A stretch of 64,000 nt of DNA from Candidatus Zhuqueibacterota bacterium. GTDB lineage: Bacteria > Zhuqueibacterota > Zhuqueibacteria > Residuimicrobiales > Krinioviventaceae. The notes below the pieces were generated by a model that was given only the letters and a program-made list of their open reading frames with translations, did not search any database and was not told the origin of the DNA. The position numbers and the translations under genes are program-made. Position 1 is the first letter of the stretch. The number at the start of each line of letters is the position of its first letter. Positions 27,149-35,558 of the stretch are shown piece by piece. The DNA is taken from NCBI GenBank assembly GCA_016928775.1, contig JAFGKD010000090.1:19293-83292 (forward strand). The letters are read 5' to 3'.

Positions 27149-27934
27149 CTATTCTTTGCGACAGGCTGTGATGAATGCGCCGAAAATTTTGCTTCGATGC
27201 TCAACCGGCATCCGCTCAGGGTGCCACTGTACGAAAATCCCGAATCGATCACCTGGCAGCTCGAGGGCTTCGATCACACCATCAGGCGCGCGTGCGACAA
27301 CCTTTAAATCTTTTCCCACTATATCAACGGCTTGATGATGATAGGAATTAACATTACATTTCTCCTGGCCAAAAATGGAAAACAAGCGGGAGTCGCTTTT
27401 GAGCGTTATATCATGTGTTGCGCCCTTTTCATGTCGATGTAAAATCATCTCACCGATCTCGGATGGAATATCCTGAATCAATGAGCCGCCGCGCATGACA
27501 TTGGTGAATTGACAACCGAGACAGATGCCGAGTATGGGTTTTTCGCATTCATCCAACCATACAGTAATCAATCGACTTTCAAACCAAAATCGTTTCGCTG
27601 AGAGAGAGTCCACTGTGGGGTGTGGTTTTTCAGCATAAGCGTGCGGCGGTATGTCCCTGCCGCCAACGAGCACAAGGCCATCAAGAGATTCAATATAATC
27701 GACTAATATTTTTTCACTACGAACTGGCGGCAATACCACAGGAGTTCCCCCGGCTTCCAGCACAGCGTTAACGTAGCTCATACCCGTACAGAGACGGCCG
27801 ACAGTGTCTGGATCTGAATATGTAAAGACGCTCGTAATGCCGACAAGAGGGCGTGACTGTTCACTCGCCCGGCCAGAGTGCAAGAAAAAGAACAAGCAAA
27901 CAACAGCGGTCCATTTAAGCGCAAAGTTCTTCAT
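27149..27934 (-). CDS. Exported peptidase C26 / gamma-glutamyl-GABA hydrolase-like protein
   Basis: The 261-residue protein belongs to the class I glutamine amidotransferase fold, C26 branch. The nucleophile is Cys138 in GICLGCQF, and His238 and Glu240 in QWHPER complete the triad. Family members hydrolyse gamma-glutamyl bonds. The first ~23 residues form a signal peptide (basic MKNFALK, hydrophobic core, cleavage near GRA-S), which is unusual for this mostly cytosolic family and suggests a periplasmic role. The ATG overlaps the activase stop by 4 bp, so it is truly part of the Fe-S dehydratase-type operon. Confidence 0.82.
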   Translation of the reverse strand: MKNFALKWTAVVCLFFFLHSGRASEQSRPLVGITSVFTYSDPDTVGRLCTGMSYVNAVLEAGGTPVVLPPVRSEKILVDYIESLDGLVLVGGRDIPPHAYAEKPHPTVDSLSAKRFWFESRLITVWLDECEKPILGICLGCQFTNVMRGGSLIQDIPSEIGEMILHRHEKGATHDITLKSDSRLFSIFGQEKCNVNSYHHQAVDIVGKDLKVVARAPDGVIEALELPGDRFGIFVQWHPERMPVEHRSKIFGAFITACRKE

Positions 27935-30900
27935 TGTTTATTCTCAATAATTTTAGACTTTGCATTTGCGCGCTCGTGCAATGGCGTGCCGCGCAAAAGC
28001 CCTTTGCTTTCCAGATAGGCTTCACACCGCGTCAGGATGCCGGCATCGTTGCTGTGATCGTCGAATTGCAAAGTGAGATAGGGGGCACCAACAGCATCGC
28101 GAACAAAATGTTTGATATAGGAATCCGGTCCGCATTTAAAATTGGTAAAGTAAATGATATGTAAATTCTGATGTTGACCGACATATGTACAGGCCTGCAA
28201 TATTTTGCGTCCGTAATTCCAAAACATGTTTTCATGAATGTCGTGAATATCGATTCCCGCTAACGGCAGAAAATCGAGCGGAATGACATTGACACCGTAG
28301 TGATCGCGCAGCTTGTCCGGCACGTGCAGGTTGATGCCGCCGTCGTAGATATTGTACGGTCTGCCAACAATGACAACAGCCTGCTGATTTTGTGCAGCCA
28401 ATTGCTGGTGAATTGCTCGTCCTGCTGTTTCAACGCGCCGGCGGAATTGATCCTGAATTTTATAGGCAAATTCGATAGCCCGATCGCTTTGTTTCTTTGA
28501 CACCCCTAATACTCGCGCAACACGATGCATCTCTCGCTTGATAAAGGTGACACCGTCGCGAAAATAAAGCACCGGTTTGAGCAAGTGATCCGCCTCGCCC
28601 TCCGGAATCGCGCTACGAATCACCAGGGCTAACGTTTGTCCCCAGGGACAGAGCCACGATTCCTTTTCTGGCGTGTCTGTTTCAGAGTTGATGATTTGCG
28701 GCATGAACACATAGTCGACGTTTTTCTTTTGCAGATTGAGGTAATGGCCATGCCCGACGACGATGGGAAAGCAGGGCTCAGCGATGCAAATTTCGCGGCC
28801 ATCTGCTGCCACTTTGGTCGTTGTATCATCCGAAATCACCACTTCGGCGCCAATATGCTTAAAGTAGGTTCGCCAGAACGGGAATCGATCATAAAAATAC
28901 ATCGATTTTGGAATGCCAATACGGAGCCCGAGTCCATCCGGCCCTGGAACGTCTTCGTGCAGCATGTCGTTGTACAATCTGAACAAATCCGGGATGATCG
29001 CCTTTTGCTGAACCTTGCGTTTTTTTCGAAAACGGTGCGAACATTTGTCGCCCCAGTACGATTTTTCTCCCTCGATTGTACATTCCTGTATATCGCAACT
29101 GTTTGAGCACCCCTTGCAGGTAAATTGGCGAATGGTGATCTCGATTTTGGAGAGATCAAAACCGCGAAATCGAGTGCCTGTTTTGTCTCTTGTTAGTTTT
29201 TCTTTTGCCAGCAGCGCCGCGCCGATGGCGCCGATGACGCCATTGTGCGGTGGGACAACGATGTTTTTTTTCAATACTGTGGCGAACGCTGCTGCGACCG
29301 CAGCGTTGTAGGCGGTGCCGCCCTGAAAATAGATAAAATCGCCAATTTTTCGTCCGCGCACCACTCGGTTGAGATAGTTGTGGACAACAGCGTAAGCCAA
29401 TCCGGCACAAATATCCTCTAATTGTCGCCCCTGCTGGATAAATGCTGTGACATCTTTTTCCATAAAAACCGTGCAGCGTTCGCCAAGGCGAATGGGAGCA
29501 GTGGCATTTAGTGCGAGCTCGGAAAAATCATTTTTGATCGAAATACCGAGTTTACCGGCTTGTTCCTCAAGAAAAGAGCCGGTGCCAGCTGCGCAGGCTT
29601 CATTCATGGCAAAGTCAACAACGATGCCGTTGTCGATGGAAATGAATTTGGAATCTTGACCGCCAATTTCGAAAATTGTATCGACCGGTTCATTAAAAAG
29701 AGTTTCGGCGATGGTGAGTGCGCCGGTCTTGTGCGCGGTAATTTCGTCGTGCACCGCGTCCGCTCCAACCAGTTCACCAATCAATTCCCGCCCTGATCCG
29801 GTTGAGCCGACACCAAGGACTTTAACCTTGTCGCCCCATTTTTTTGACCACAAAGCCAACTCGCGCTGCACGACCTGAACGGGCTTGCCTTCGGTGTTCG
29901 TGTAGATTTCATCGATGACCCGCGCTTGCTCATCCACCAAAACGAGATTGGTGCTCACCGAGCCAATATCGAGTCCGAGATAAGCGCGAATTGCGGTTCT
30001 ATTTTGGATAGGCTCTTCCGCTCGCGGATTCCGATTTTCAAAGCGAACATATTTTGTGTCCAGTTTGATCGAAGAAGGTGCCGGACTTGTTTCAAATTTG
30101 TTGGTAGCCAATTTTTCAAGGCATTTTGGGGTCAAAGGCGCGCCGTTTTGCAGTACGGCACAGCCAATTGCACCGACCACTCTGTGCAGCTCAGGCACGA
30201 TGAGATCATCTTGTTCAAGATTCAAAATCGTGTGCATAGCCTGCACCACGCCGCTATTTGCAGCGACACCACCGACAAACAGGACTGTGGGTTCAAGATG
30301 TTTGCCTCGCAGCACAGTACCCTTATAATTGCGTACCACAGCTTCGCACAGACCGCGAAAAATCGCGCCGGGTGAATAGCCGCGTTGTTGTGCGTGAATC
30401 ATGTCCGACTTTGCAAAAACAGAACACCGGCCGGCGATGTTGGCGCATCCGGTCGCTTGACGCATAATATCGCCGATTTCTTCTACGCTATAATTCATTC
30501 GGGACGCCTGCTGATCGATAAAAGAACCGGTGCCGGCGGCACACTCTCCGTTACGCTGGTAATCCCGGATGTCCAGCTCTTTGGTAGCAGCATCGAACTC
30601 GATATGGATATAGCGGGACACGTCCCCGCCAATCTCGAGAATGGTTTTGGCAGCGGGTACTAATTCAACGCCACCACGAGCGATGGCTTTGAATTCGTTG
30701 ATGCAGGGAGCATTCAGGCGCATGGCGACTAATTTGGCCTGCGATCCAGTGAGGTTTAATTGCACTTTTTGGCCCGGCACCAGATCAAAAAAATCAGCCA
30801 GGAGCTGAGCCGCTGCGCTCATCGGTTGTCCCTGAACTTTTAACGGTTGCGCCGCATACAGCTTAAATTCCCCAAGTGCTTCAGTTTGGTGAGCCGGCTT

Positions 30901-30987
30901 GAAATCCACTGCCGGGGGCAGCAATGCGGCCAATTTGGCGCTCACCGAGCCGATATCCAATCCAATATGTACAACGTCATGAATCAC
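27931..30987 (-). CDS. Double ASKHA-domain CoA-dehydratase activase with C-terminal DUF2229 region
   Basis: The 1018-residue protein carries two BadF/HgdC-type ATPase domains (about 5-290 and 335-600), each with the GLDIGSVS phosphate loop and its own cluster cysteines: NGECAAGTGSF (Cys149) and GRCSVF (Cys188) in the first, NEACAAGTGSF and GERCTVF in the second. A [4Fe-4S] cluster normally bridges a dimer; here the two domains may form it within one chain. Residues ~620-1018 hold the DUF2229/HgdB-like part (PKSMYFYDRFPFW, EPCFPIVVGHGH, GRPYNIYDGG, FKCGPDSYI). The start is GTG 30987. It should pass low-potential electrons to the partner at 25.9 kb. Confidence 0.9.
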   Translation of the reverse strand: MIHDVVHIGLDIGSVSAKLAALLPPAVDFKPAHQTEALGEFKLYAAQPLKVQGQPMSAAAQLLADFFDLVPGQKVQLNLTGSQAKLVAMRLNAPCINEFKAIARGGVELVPAAKTILEIGGDVSRYIHIEFDAATKELDIRDYQRNGECAAGTGSFIDQQASRMNYSVEEIGDIMRQATGCANIAGRCSVFAKSDMIHAQQRGYSPGAIFRGLCEAVVRNYKGTVLRGKHLEPTVLFVGGVAANSGVVQAMHTILNLEQDDLIVPELHRVVGAIGCAVLQNGAPLTPKCLEKLATNKFETSPAPSSIKLDTKYVRFENRNPRAEEPIQNRTAIRAYLGLDIGSVSTNLVLVDEQARVIDEIYTNTEGKPVQVVQRELALWSKKWGDKVKVLGVGSTGSGRELIGELVGADAVHDEITAHKTGALTIAETLFNEPVDTIFEIGGQDSKFISIDNGIVVDFAMNEACAAGTGSFLEEQAGKLGISIKNDFSELALNATAPIRLGERCTVFMEKDVTAFIQQGRQLEDICAGLAYAVVHNYLNRVVRGRKIGDFIYFQGGTAYNAAVAAAFATVLKKNIVVPPHNGVIGAIGAALLAKEKLTRDKTGTRFRGFDLSKIEITIRQFTCKGCSNSCDIQECTIEGEKSYWGDKCSHRFRKKRKVQQKAIIPDLFRLYNDMLHEDVPGPDGLGLRIGIPKSMYFYDRFPFWRTYFKHIGAEVVISDDTTTKVAADGREICIAEPCFPIVVGHGHYLNLQKKNVDYVFMPQIINSETDTPEKESWLCPWGQTLALVIRSAIPEGEADHLLKPVLYFRDGVTFIKREMHRVARVLGVSKKQSDRAIEFAYKIQDQFRRRVETAGRAIHQQLAAQNQQAVVIVGRPYNIYDGGINLHVPDKLRDHYGVNVIPLDFLPLAGIDIHDIHENMFWNYGRKILQACTYVGQHQNLHIIYFTNFKCGPDSYIKHFVRDAVGAPYLTLQFDDHSNDAGILTRCEAYLESKGLLRGTPLHERANAKSKIIENKQ

Positions 30988-31019
30988 AGTGTTCTTTCAT
31001 GATGTAAAAATTCTGACTT

Positions 31020-31048
31020 AAGATAAGAATTGTACAGGTTTGATTCAA
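31020..31048 (-). promoter_or_regulatory. Likely promoter of the activase operon
   Basis: On the minus strand TTGAAT (31048-31043), a 17-bp spacer and TATCTT (31025-31020) stand 32 nt upstream of the GTG start. The -35 box is identical to that of mutL; the -10 box matches four of six. Confidence 0.45.
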
Positions 31049-31163
31049 GGGGATTTGCGCGCGGGTGGCACGATAGCAGATTGAAGCCAATGACGCACTT
31101 GGCGCGGCTCTCAGCAGCATCCCAAAATACTGCCATAGAATCCGTGGCTCAAAAACTTTAGCA

Positions 31164-31196
31164 AATCCCCGGCAGCACCAGCAGCTGCCGGGGATT
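31164..31196 (-). terminator. Strong hairpin after the subtilase gene
   Basis: A perfect 13-bp stem AATCCCCGGCAGC / GCTGCCGGGGATT with a 7-nt loop lies 18 nt beyond the subtilase stop. The minus strand continues TGCTAAAGTTTTT, so the T-run is delayed; the plus side has only CTCTTTT. I take it as the end of the rnr-reductase-subtilase transcript, with reduced certainty about termination efficiency. Confidence 0.65.
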
Positions 31197-31214
31197 CTCT
31201 TTTACGCCACAAGA

Positions 31215-32603
31215 TTATAGTTGTACCGGACTTACACTCCTTACAGCTGCCGCAACATTCAGGCGTCCACCCGTTACCGTTTTATTGTCAAAATCATCAA
31301 GTGGATCAACTGTGTTAAAGAGCGCTGATATCATTTCATCAATTGTGAGTCCGGGATTGGCTGCCAGCAGCAACGCAGCCGCTCCGGCTACGTGCGGCGC
31401 TGCCATCGACGTTCCGGACAATGATGCATAACTATTTCCCGGCACGGTGCTCACAATATCCTTTCCCGGCGCCGCAAGATCAACTGATGTCTTGCCATAA
31501 TTGGAACCGGGGACAGCGGCAACTGCATTGGAGCAGACAAAACCGCACCCATCATCGTCTCCACCGCCACTGCCCCACAGGGCACGCTTGTCGCCATGAT
31601 CCGAGGCTGCGACTGAAACCACATTGGCGATTACATAGCTGGACGGGTAGAAGGGAATCGCATCATTATCAGTGCCGTCATTACCGGCAGCAGCGACAAA
31701 CAGGACACCGCGATCATTTGCATAAGAGATGGCATCTTCAAGCGATTCCGAATAGCCACTGCTCCCCCAACTGTTGCTGAGAATATCAACGCCCATGTCA
31801 GCGGCGTATTCGATAGCCTTAATCGCATTTGTCGTAGTGCCAGTACCATTTCTGTCCAAAAATTTAAGCGGCATCATTTTGACGTTCCAGTTGACACCAA
31901 CGACACCAACGCCGTTGTTGCCAATGGCGCCAATTGTTCCGGCGCAGTGCGTACCGTGCATGTAATCGTCATAGGCGTTATTGGAATTATTGATAAAATT
32001 CCAGCCTTTCCAGTCGTCAACTTTGCCATTTTTGTCATCATCGGTATGGTTGCCGGATGTCGGATCATTCGGGTCTGCCCAGGCATCCTCACCTGGATTG
32101 GTATAGATATTTGCAGCAAGGTCTTCATGCGTAAAATCAATACCGCTGTCGATTACACCAACCAGAACCGCATGGCTCCCGGTTGTCTTTTCCCATGCAT
32201 CCAAAGCACTGATATCTGCACCTGCCAATCCACCGGTTTGACCGGTATTATCCATGCCCCATAGCTGACTAAATTTGGGATCATTAGGTGTCAGTGCTGT
32301 CGTGTAAATGTAATTAGGTTCAGCATAAACGACATTGTCTAATTCGGAAAATTCCTGTACTGCTTTTTTTACGGATTTGTCCGTTGTCAGTTTTAAATGT
32401 TGCACACCAATGAACTCAAATATTTGCACGGATTCGGCACCGATTTGTGCCAGCGCTGCTTCAACGGCCTGGGTACTGATACCCTCGGCGAATTTGACCA
32501 ACACTTCGCCTTCAACGAATTCCGGTGCTTCGGGCTGTTGTATGGCTGCACTGATCAAGACAAAAAGCACAGCAAATCCGATAAAATACAGTCCTTTTCT
32601 CAT
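31215..32603 (-). CDS. Secreted subtilisin-like serine protease (S8)
   Basis: The 462-residue protein has a signal peptide (1-20), an I9-type inhibitory propeptide (about 28-100, GEVLVKFAEG to YAEPNYIY), and the S8 catalytic domain: Asp152 in VIDSGIDF, His216 in HGTHCAGT and Ser in GTSMAAPHVAG near residue 400. A DPNDPTSG...DDDKNGKVDD stretch looks like a calcium-binding insertion. It has no C-terminal sorting domain, so it may be released to the periplasm or medium. A GGAGG site precedes the ATG. It starts 19 nt after the flavin reductase gene, so both are likely co-transcribed. Confidence 0.93.
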   Translation of the reverse strand: MRKGLYFIGFAVLFVLISAAIQQPEAPEFVEGEVLVKFAEGISTQAVEAALAQIGAESVQIFEFIGVQHLKLTTDKSVKKAVQEFSELDNVVYAEPNYIYTTALTPNDPKFSQLWGMDNTGQTGGLAGADISALDAWEKTTGSHAVLVGVIDSGIDFTHEDLAANIYTNPGEDAWADPNDPTSGNHTDDDKNGKVDDWKGWNFINNSNNAYDDYMHGTHCAGTIGAIGNNGVGVVGVNWNVKMMPLKFLDRNGTGTTTNAIKAIEYAADMGVDILSNSWGSSGYSESLEDAISYANDRGVLFVAAAGNDGTDNDAIPFYPSSYVIANVVSVAASDHGDKRALWGSGGGDDDGCGFVCSNAVAAVPGSNYGKTSVDLAAPGKDIVSTVPGNSYASLSGTSMAAPHVAGAAALLLAANPGLTIDEMISALFNTVDPLDDFDNKTVTGGRLNVAAAVRSVSPVQL

Positions 32604-32622
32604 AATAGAACCTCCATGTTAG

Positions 32623-33345
32623 TTATGCCTCATATCCCCAGAACGATTCTGAAAGGATGTGCTCTTGACTTACATTTTTACTTTTCAGGATTTCATGTAC
32701 AGCCGTCACCATGGCAGGTGGCCCACAAATATAAAATGTTGATGTTGACCAATCCATCACGTATTCTTCGATAAACGCTGCACTGAGAGATCGACGCTCG
32801 CCATCCCAGTTACTGCCGCTACTTTCACTCGTCAAAGTTGGAATATAAGTGAAAATATCCGCGTGCTTTTGCTGAATCTCAACAAAAAGTTCGTGAAATG
32901 CGGCGCGTGCCAGATTTTGATTCGAATAGAACAGCGTCATCGGCTGCTCAAGCTGGCGGTAAGCGGCATCCAGGACCATGCTGCGAAATGGTGTGATGCC
33001 AATGCCGCCGGCGATAAATACAGCCGGCCTCGTGGCATCACGGGTCAAATTTCCGCGTGGCCCGATGATTTCAACTTTTTGATTCGCGCCCTCAAAAACG
33101 GTGCGCTTGAAGCCGCTGCCCGTCATTCGAGTTGCCAGCCGCAGGCTTTCCTCATGCGGTGCAGACGCGAGCGTCAAAGTGCGTTGCGGGCCTTTTTTGT
33201 CATCAAAGAGCAGTTCTGTTAATTTTAACAGAACATGTTGCCCTGCCTGATAATCAAAACCGGTTGGACGCTGCAAGATGAATTCCATTGTTTTTTCGGC
33301 AATTCTTTGCCTGTCTGTCAAGGCAGTAGCAAGTGGTGTGAACAT
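32623..33345 (-). CDS. FAD/NAD(P)-binding ferredoxin reductase-like oxidoreductase
   Basis: The 240-residue protein has the FNR two-domain layout: an FAD barrel with RTLTLASAP (flavin-binding R-x-x-S-like motif) and a nucleotide domain with GGIGITPFRSM and YICGPPAMV. No ferredoxin domain is fused. It should move electrons between NAD(P)H and a separate partner, possibly a ferredoxin or a heme protein; the partner is not evident nearby. It lies 58 nt after rnr and just before the subtilase gene. Confidence 0.88.
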   Translation of the reverse strand: MFTPLATALTDRQRIAEKTMEFILQRPTGFDYQAGQHVLLKLTELLFDDKKGPQRTLTLASAPHEESLRLATRMTGSGFKRTVFEGANQKVEIIGPRGNLTRDATRPAVFIAGGIGITPFRSMVLDAAYRQLEQPMTLFYSNQNLARAAFHELFVEIQQKHADIFTYIPTLTSESSGSNWDGERRSLSAAFIEEYVMDWSTSTFYICGPPAMVTAVHEILKSKNVSQEHILSESFWGYEA

Positions 33346-33403
33346 CGCTCCCTTACTGAAAGGATTAAACTGCGGAATCTAAAAGGTGAATCCCTACGGT
33401 TCA

Positions 33404-35509
33404 CTAATCGGAAATAACAAAATCAATCAGGTTTTCATTCCGATCAACTCGTATGAGCTTGACTTTAATTTGTGCCCCGAGCTTGAATTCTTTGCCCGAG
33501 CTGGCGCCATAAAGGCGATATTTTTTTTCGTCAACAATATAATAATCATCATCAAGTGATGTGATGTGCACGAGTCCATCGACCTGAAAAGCCGGCAATT
33601 GCACGAAAAAGCCAAAATTGACAATACGAACGATGATACCATCAAACCATTCATTCACATGATCCTCGAGGTACTGCAGCTGTTTGAGCTTGATGCTATC
33701 GCGCTCGGCATTTTGCGCTCGAATTTCGTTTTCTGTTGATTTTATGCAAATTTTTTCAATGTCCTGATAGGAAAGCAAAGACGAATCCATTTCTTTGTGT
33801 GCATATTTTTTCAATAGCCTGTGCACCATCAAATCAGGATATCGACGGATGGGTGAAGTAAAATGGGTATAGTAGCGATATGCCAGGCCGAAATGTCCCA
33901 CATTTGTCGGACTGTACTGTGCTTTCATCATGGTTCGGAGGAGTTGGTCCTGTAAAACGCCGGACGCCGGATGTTGTTGGAAATCATCGGCGATCGTCTG
34001 GAAAAATCGTGGTGTTATTTTTGTTGGCGGCGCCACATCAATACCAAAGGCATGTGCCATCTGCACAAGCTCCAATACACTCTGCTTGTCCGGGCTTTCA
34101 TGAATGCGGTAAATAAAGGGGAGCTCCTGGCCTGTTTTTTCTTTTAAAACGATGCCGATATGCTTGGCCACGGTTTCATTGGCGAGGAGCATAAATTCCT
34201 CCACCAAACGATGGGTAGCCAGGCGATCTCGGCGGCGTATTGCAATCGGCTCGCCATTGTCGTTCAAAGGTATTTCCACTTCAATGGTGTCAAAATCAAT
34301 GCTGCCGCGATTGCGTCGTCTTTTGATGAGCACTTGCGACAATTCATACATGTCTTGTAATTTTTCAGCATACAAGCTCTTTTCGCCACCGTCGAGGATT
34401 CGCTGGGCTTGCACATAGTTGAATCGTTTGACGCTTCTGATGACAGATTCCTTGATATCATAGGCGAGCAGTTTACCCTGGGGCGACAGGGTCATGAGCA
34501 CGCTAAAGGTCAGCTTGTCTTTGGCCTCTGCAAGACTGCACAGCTCGTTTGACAGCCGCTCCGGTAGCATGGGAATGACGCGATCGACAAGATAAACAGA
34601 GGTGCCGCGTTTCAGAGCCTCCCGGTCTAGTGCGGATTTTTCCGGGATATAAAAGCTGACATCAGCGATGTGTACGCCGAGTCGCCAGTTGCCGTTCTCC
34701 AGCTTGTCGAGCGACATGGCATCGTCAAAATCTTTGGCATCTTCCGGATCAATGGTGTAAATGATATCGCCGCGTAAATCGAGACGTCGATCGAGTTCTT
34801 CAGTCAAGTCGCCGGCAATGCTCTCCGCCTGCTGGAGTACAGCATCAGGAAATGTACTCGAGATTTCATGTCTGTGTACAAGCGATTGAATGTCAACGCC
34901 CGCTTCATCGGGAAAACCGAGTATTTCAATAACTCTGCCGGACGGGGTGAGGCCATAGTGTTCCCATTCTTCAATTTTACAAACGACCTTTTGGCCTTCC
35001 CGGGCACCCAGATCATCTCCGGCAGCGACAATAATATCGCGTTGTATTTTGAGATCATCCGGCACGACATAACCGTATTTTCGTCCCCACCGAAAAGTGC
35101 CGACGATGGTTTCCCGGGCGCGTTCCAGTACCTCAACAATTTGACCTTCCACACTTTTGCCCGAGGTCGTGGCAAAGAGTCGCACGCGCACCTTGTCTTT
35201 ATGCAGGGCTTGTCCCATGTTTTTCATGCTCACAAACACGTCGTCGCCTTTTTCCCGCGACACAAAGCCATAACCCTGCGAATTCACCCGCAGCTCGCCC
35301 ACGATCTCATTTGTTTTTTGGCCGCACCCGTAATGGTTTTTCTTCAGTTTGACAATATGACCCGAGCGCACAAGCTCTCGCAACGTCGTTCGTAATCCCT
35401 GATATTTGTTTTGCGGCAGATTCAACAACCGTTGTATTTCTTTCGCTTTATATGTGCGAAAGGGTTCTGACCTTAAAAGATCAAGAACCCTTTGTGATAA
35501 TTTGTTCAT
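33404..35509 (-). CDS. rnr: Ribonuclease R
   Basis: RNase R is a 3'-5' exoribonuclease that digests structured RNA and helps tmRNA quality control. The 701-residue protein has an N-terminal winged-helix domain, two cold-shock domains (GYGFVSREKGDDVFV and GRKYGYVVPD), the RNB catalytic domain with the Asp cluster DPEDAKDFDDAM, and a C-terminal S1 domain (GIIVRIVNFGFFVQLP). It ends without the Lys-rich tail of the E. coli enzyme. Its N-terminus begins MNKLSQRVLDLL. Confidence 0.96.
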   Translation of the reverse strand: MNKLSQRVLDLLRSEPFRTYKAKEIQRLLNLPQNKYQGLRTTLRELVRSGHIVKLKKNHYGCGQKTNEIVGELRVNSQGYGFVSREKGDDVFVSMKNMGQALHKDKVRVRLFATTSGKSVEGQIVEVLERARETIVGTFRWGRKYGYVVPDDLKIQRDIIVAAGDDLGAREGQKVVCKIEEWEHYGLTPSGRVIEILGFPDEAGVDIQSLVHRHEISSTFPDAVLQQAESIAGDLTEELDRRLDLRGDIIYTIDPEDAKDFDDAMSLDKLENGNWRLGVHIADVSFYIPEKSALDREALKRGTSVYLVDRVIPMLPERLSNELCSLAEAKDKLTFSVLMTLSPQGKLLAYDIKESVIRSVKRFNYVQAQRILDGGEKSLYAEKLQDMYELSQVLIKRRRNRGSIDFDTIEVEIPLNDNGEPIAIRRRDRLATHRLVEEFMLLANETVAKHIGIVLKEKTGQELPFIYRIHESPDKQSVLELVQMAHAFGIDVAPPTKITPRFFQTIADDFQQHPASGVLQDQLLRTMMKAQYSPTNVGHFGLAYRYYTHFTSPIRRYPDLMVHRLLKKYAHKEMDSSLLSYQDIEKICIKSTENEIRAQNAERDSIKLKQLQYLEDHVNEWFDGIIVRIVNFGFFVQLPAFQVDGLVHITSLDDDYYIVDEKKYRLYGASSGKEFKLGAQIKVKLIRVDRNENLIDFVISD

Positions 35510-35558
35510 AAATCTTCCAATTCTTTTATATTTGAAAGCGCTTTTTTTGTGTTATATA

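Noticed and set aside
31559..32140. Antisense frames across the subtilase gene with His/Cys-rich or Met-rich composition
   Set aside because: They mirror the Gly/Asp-rich sense protein and lack start signals.
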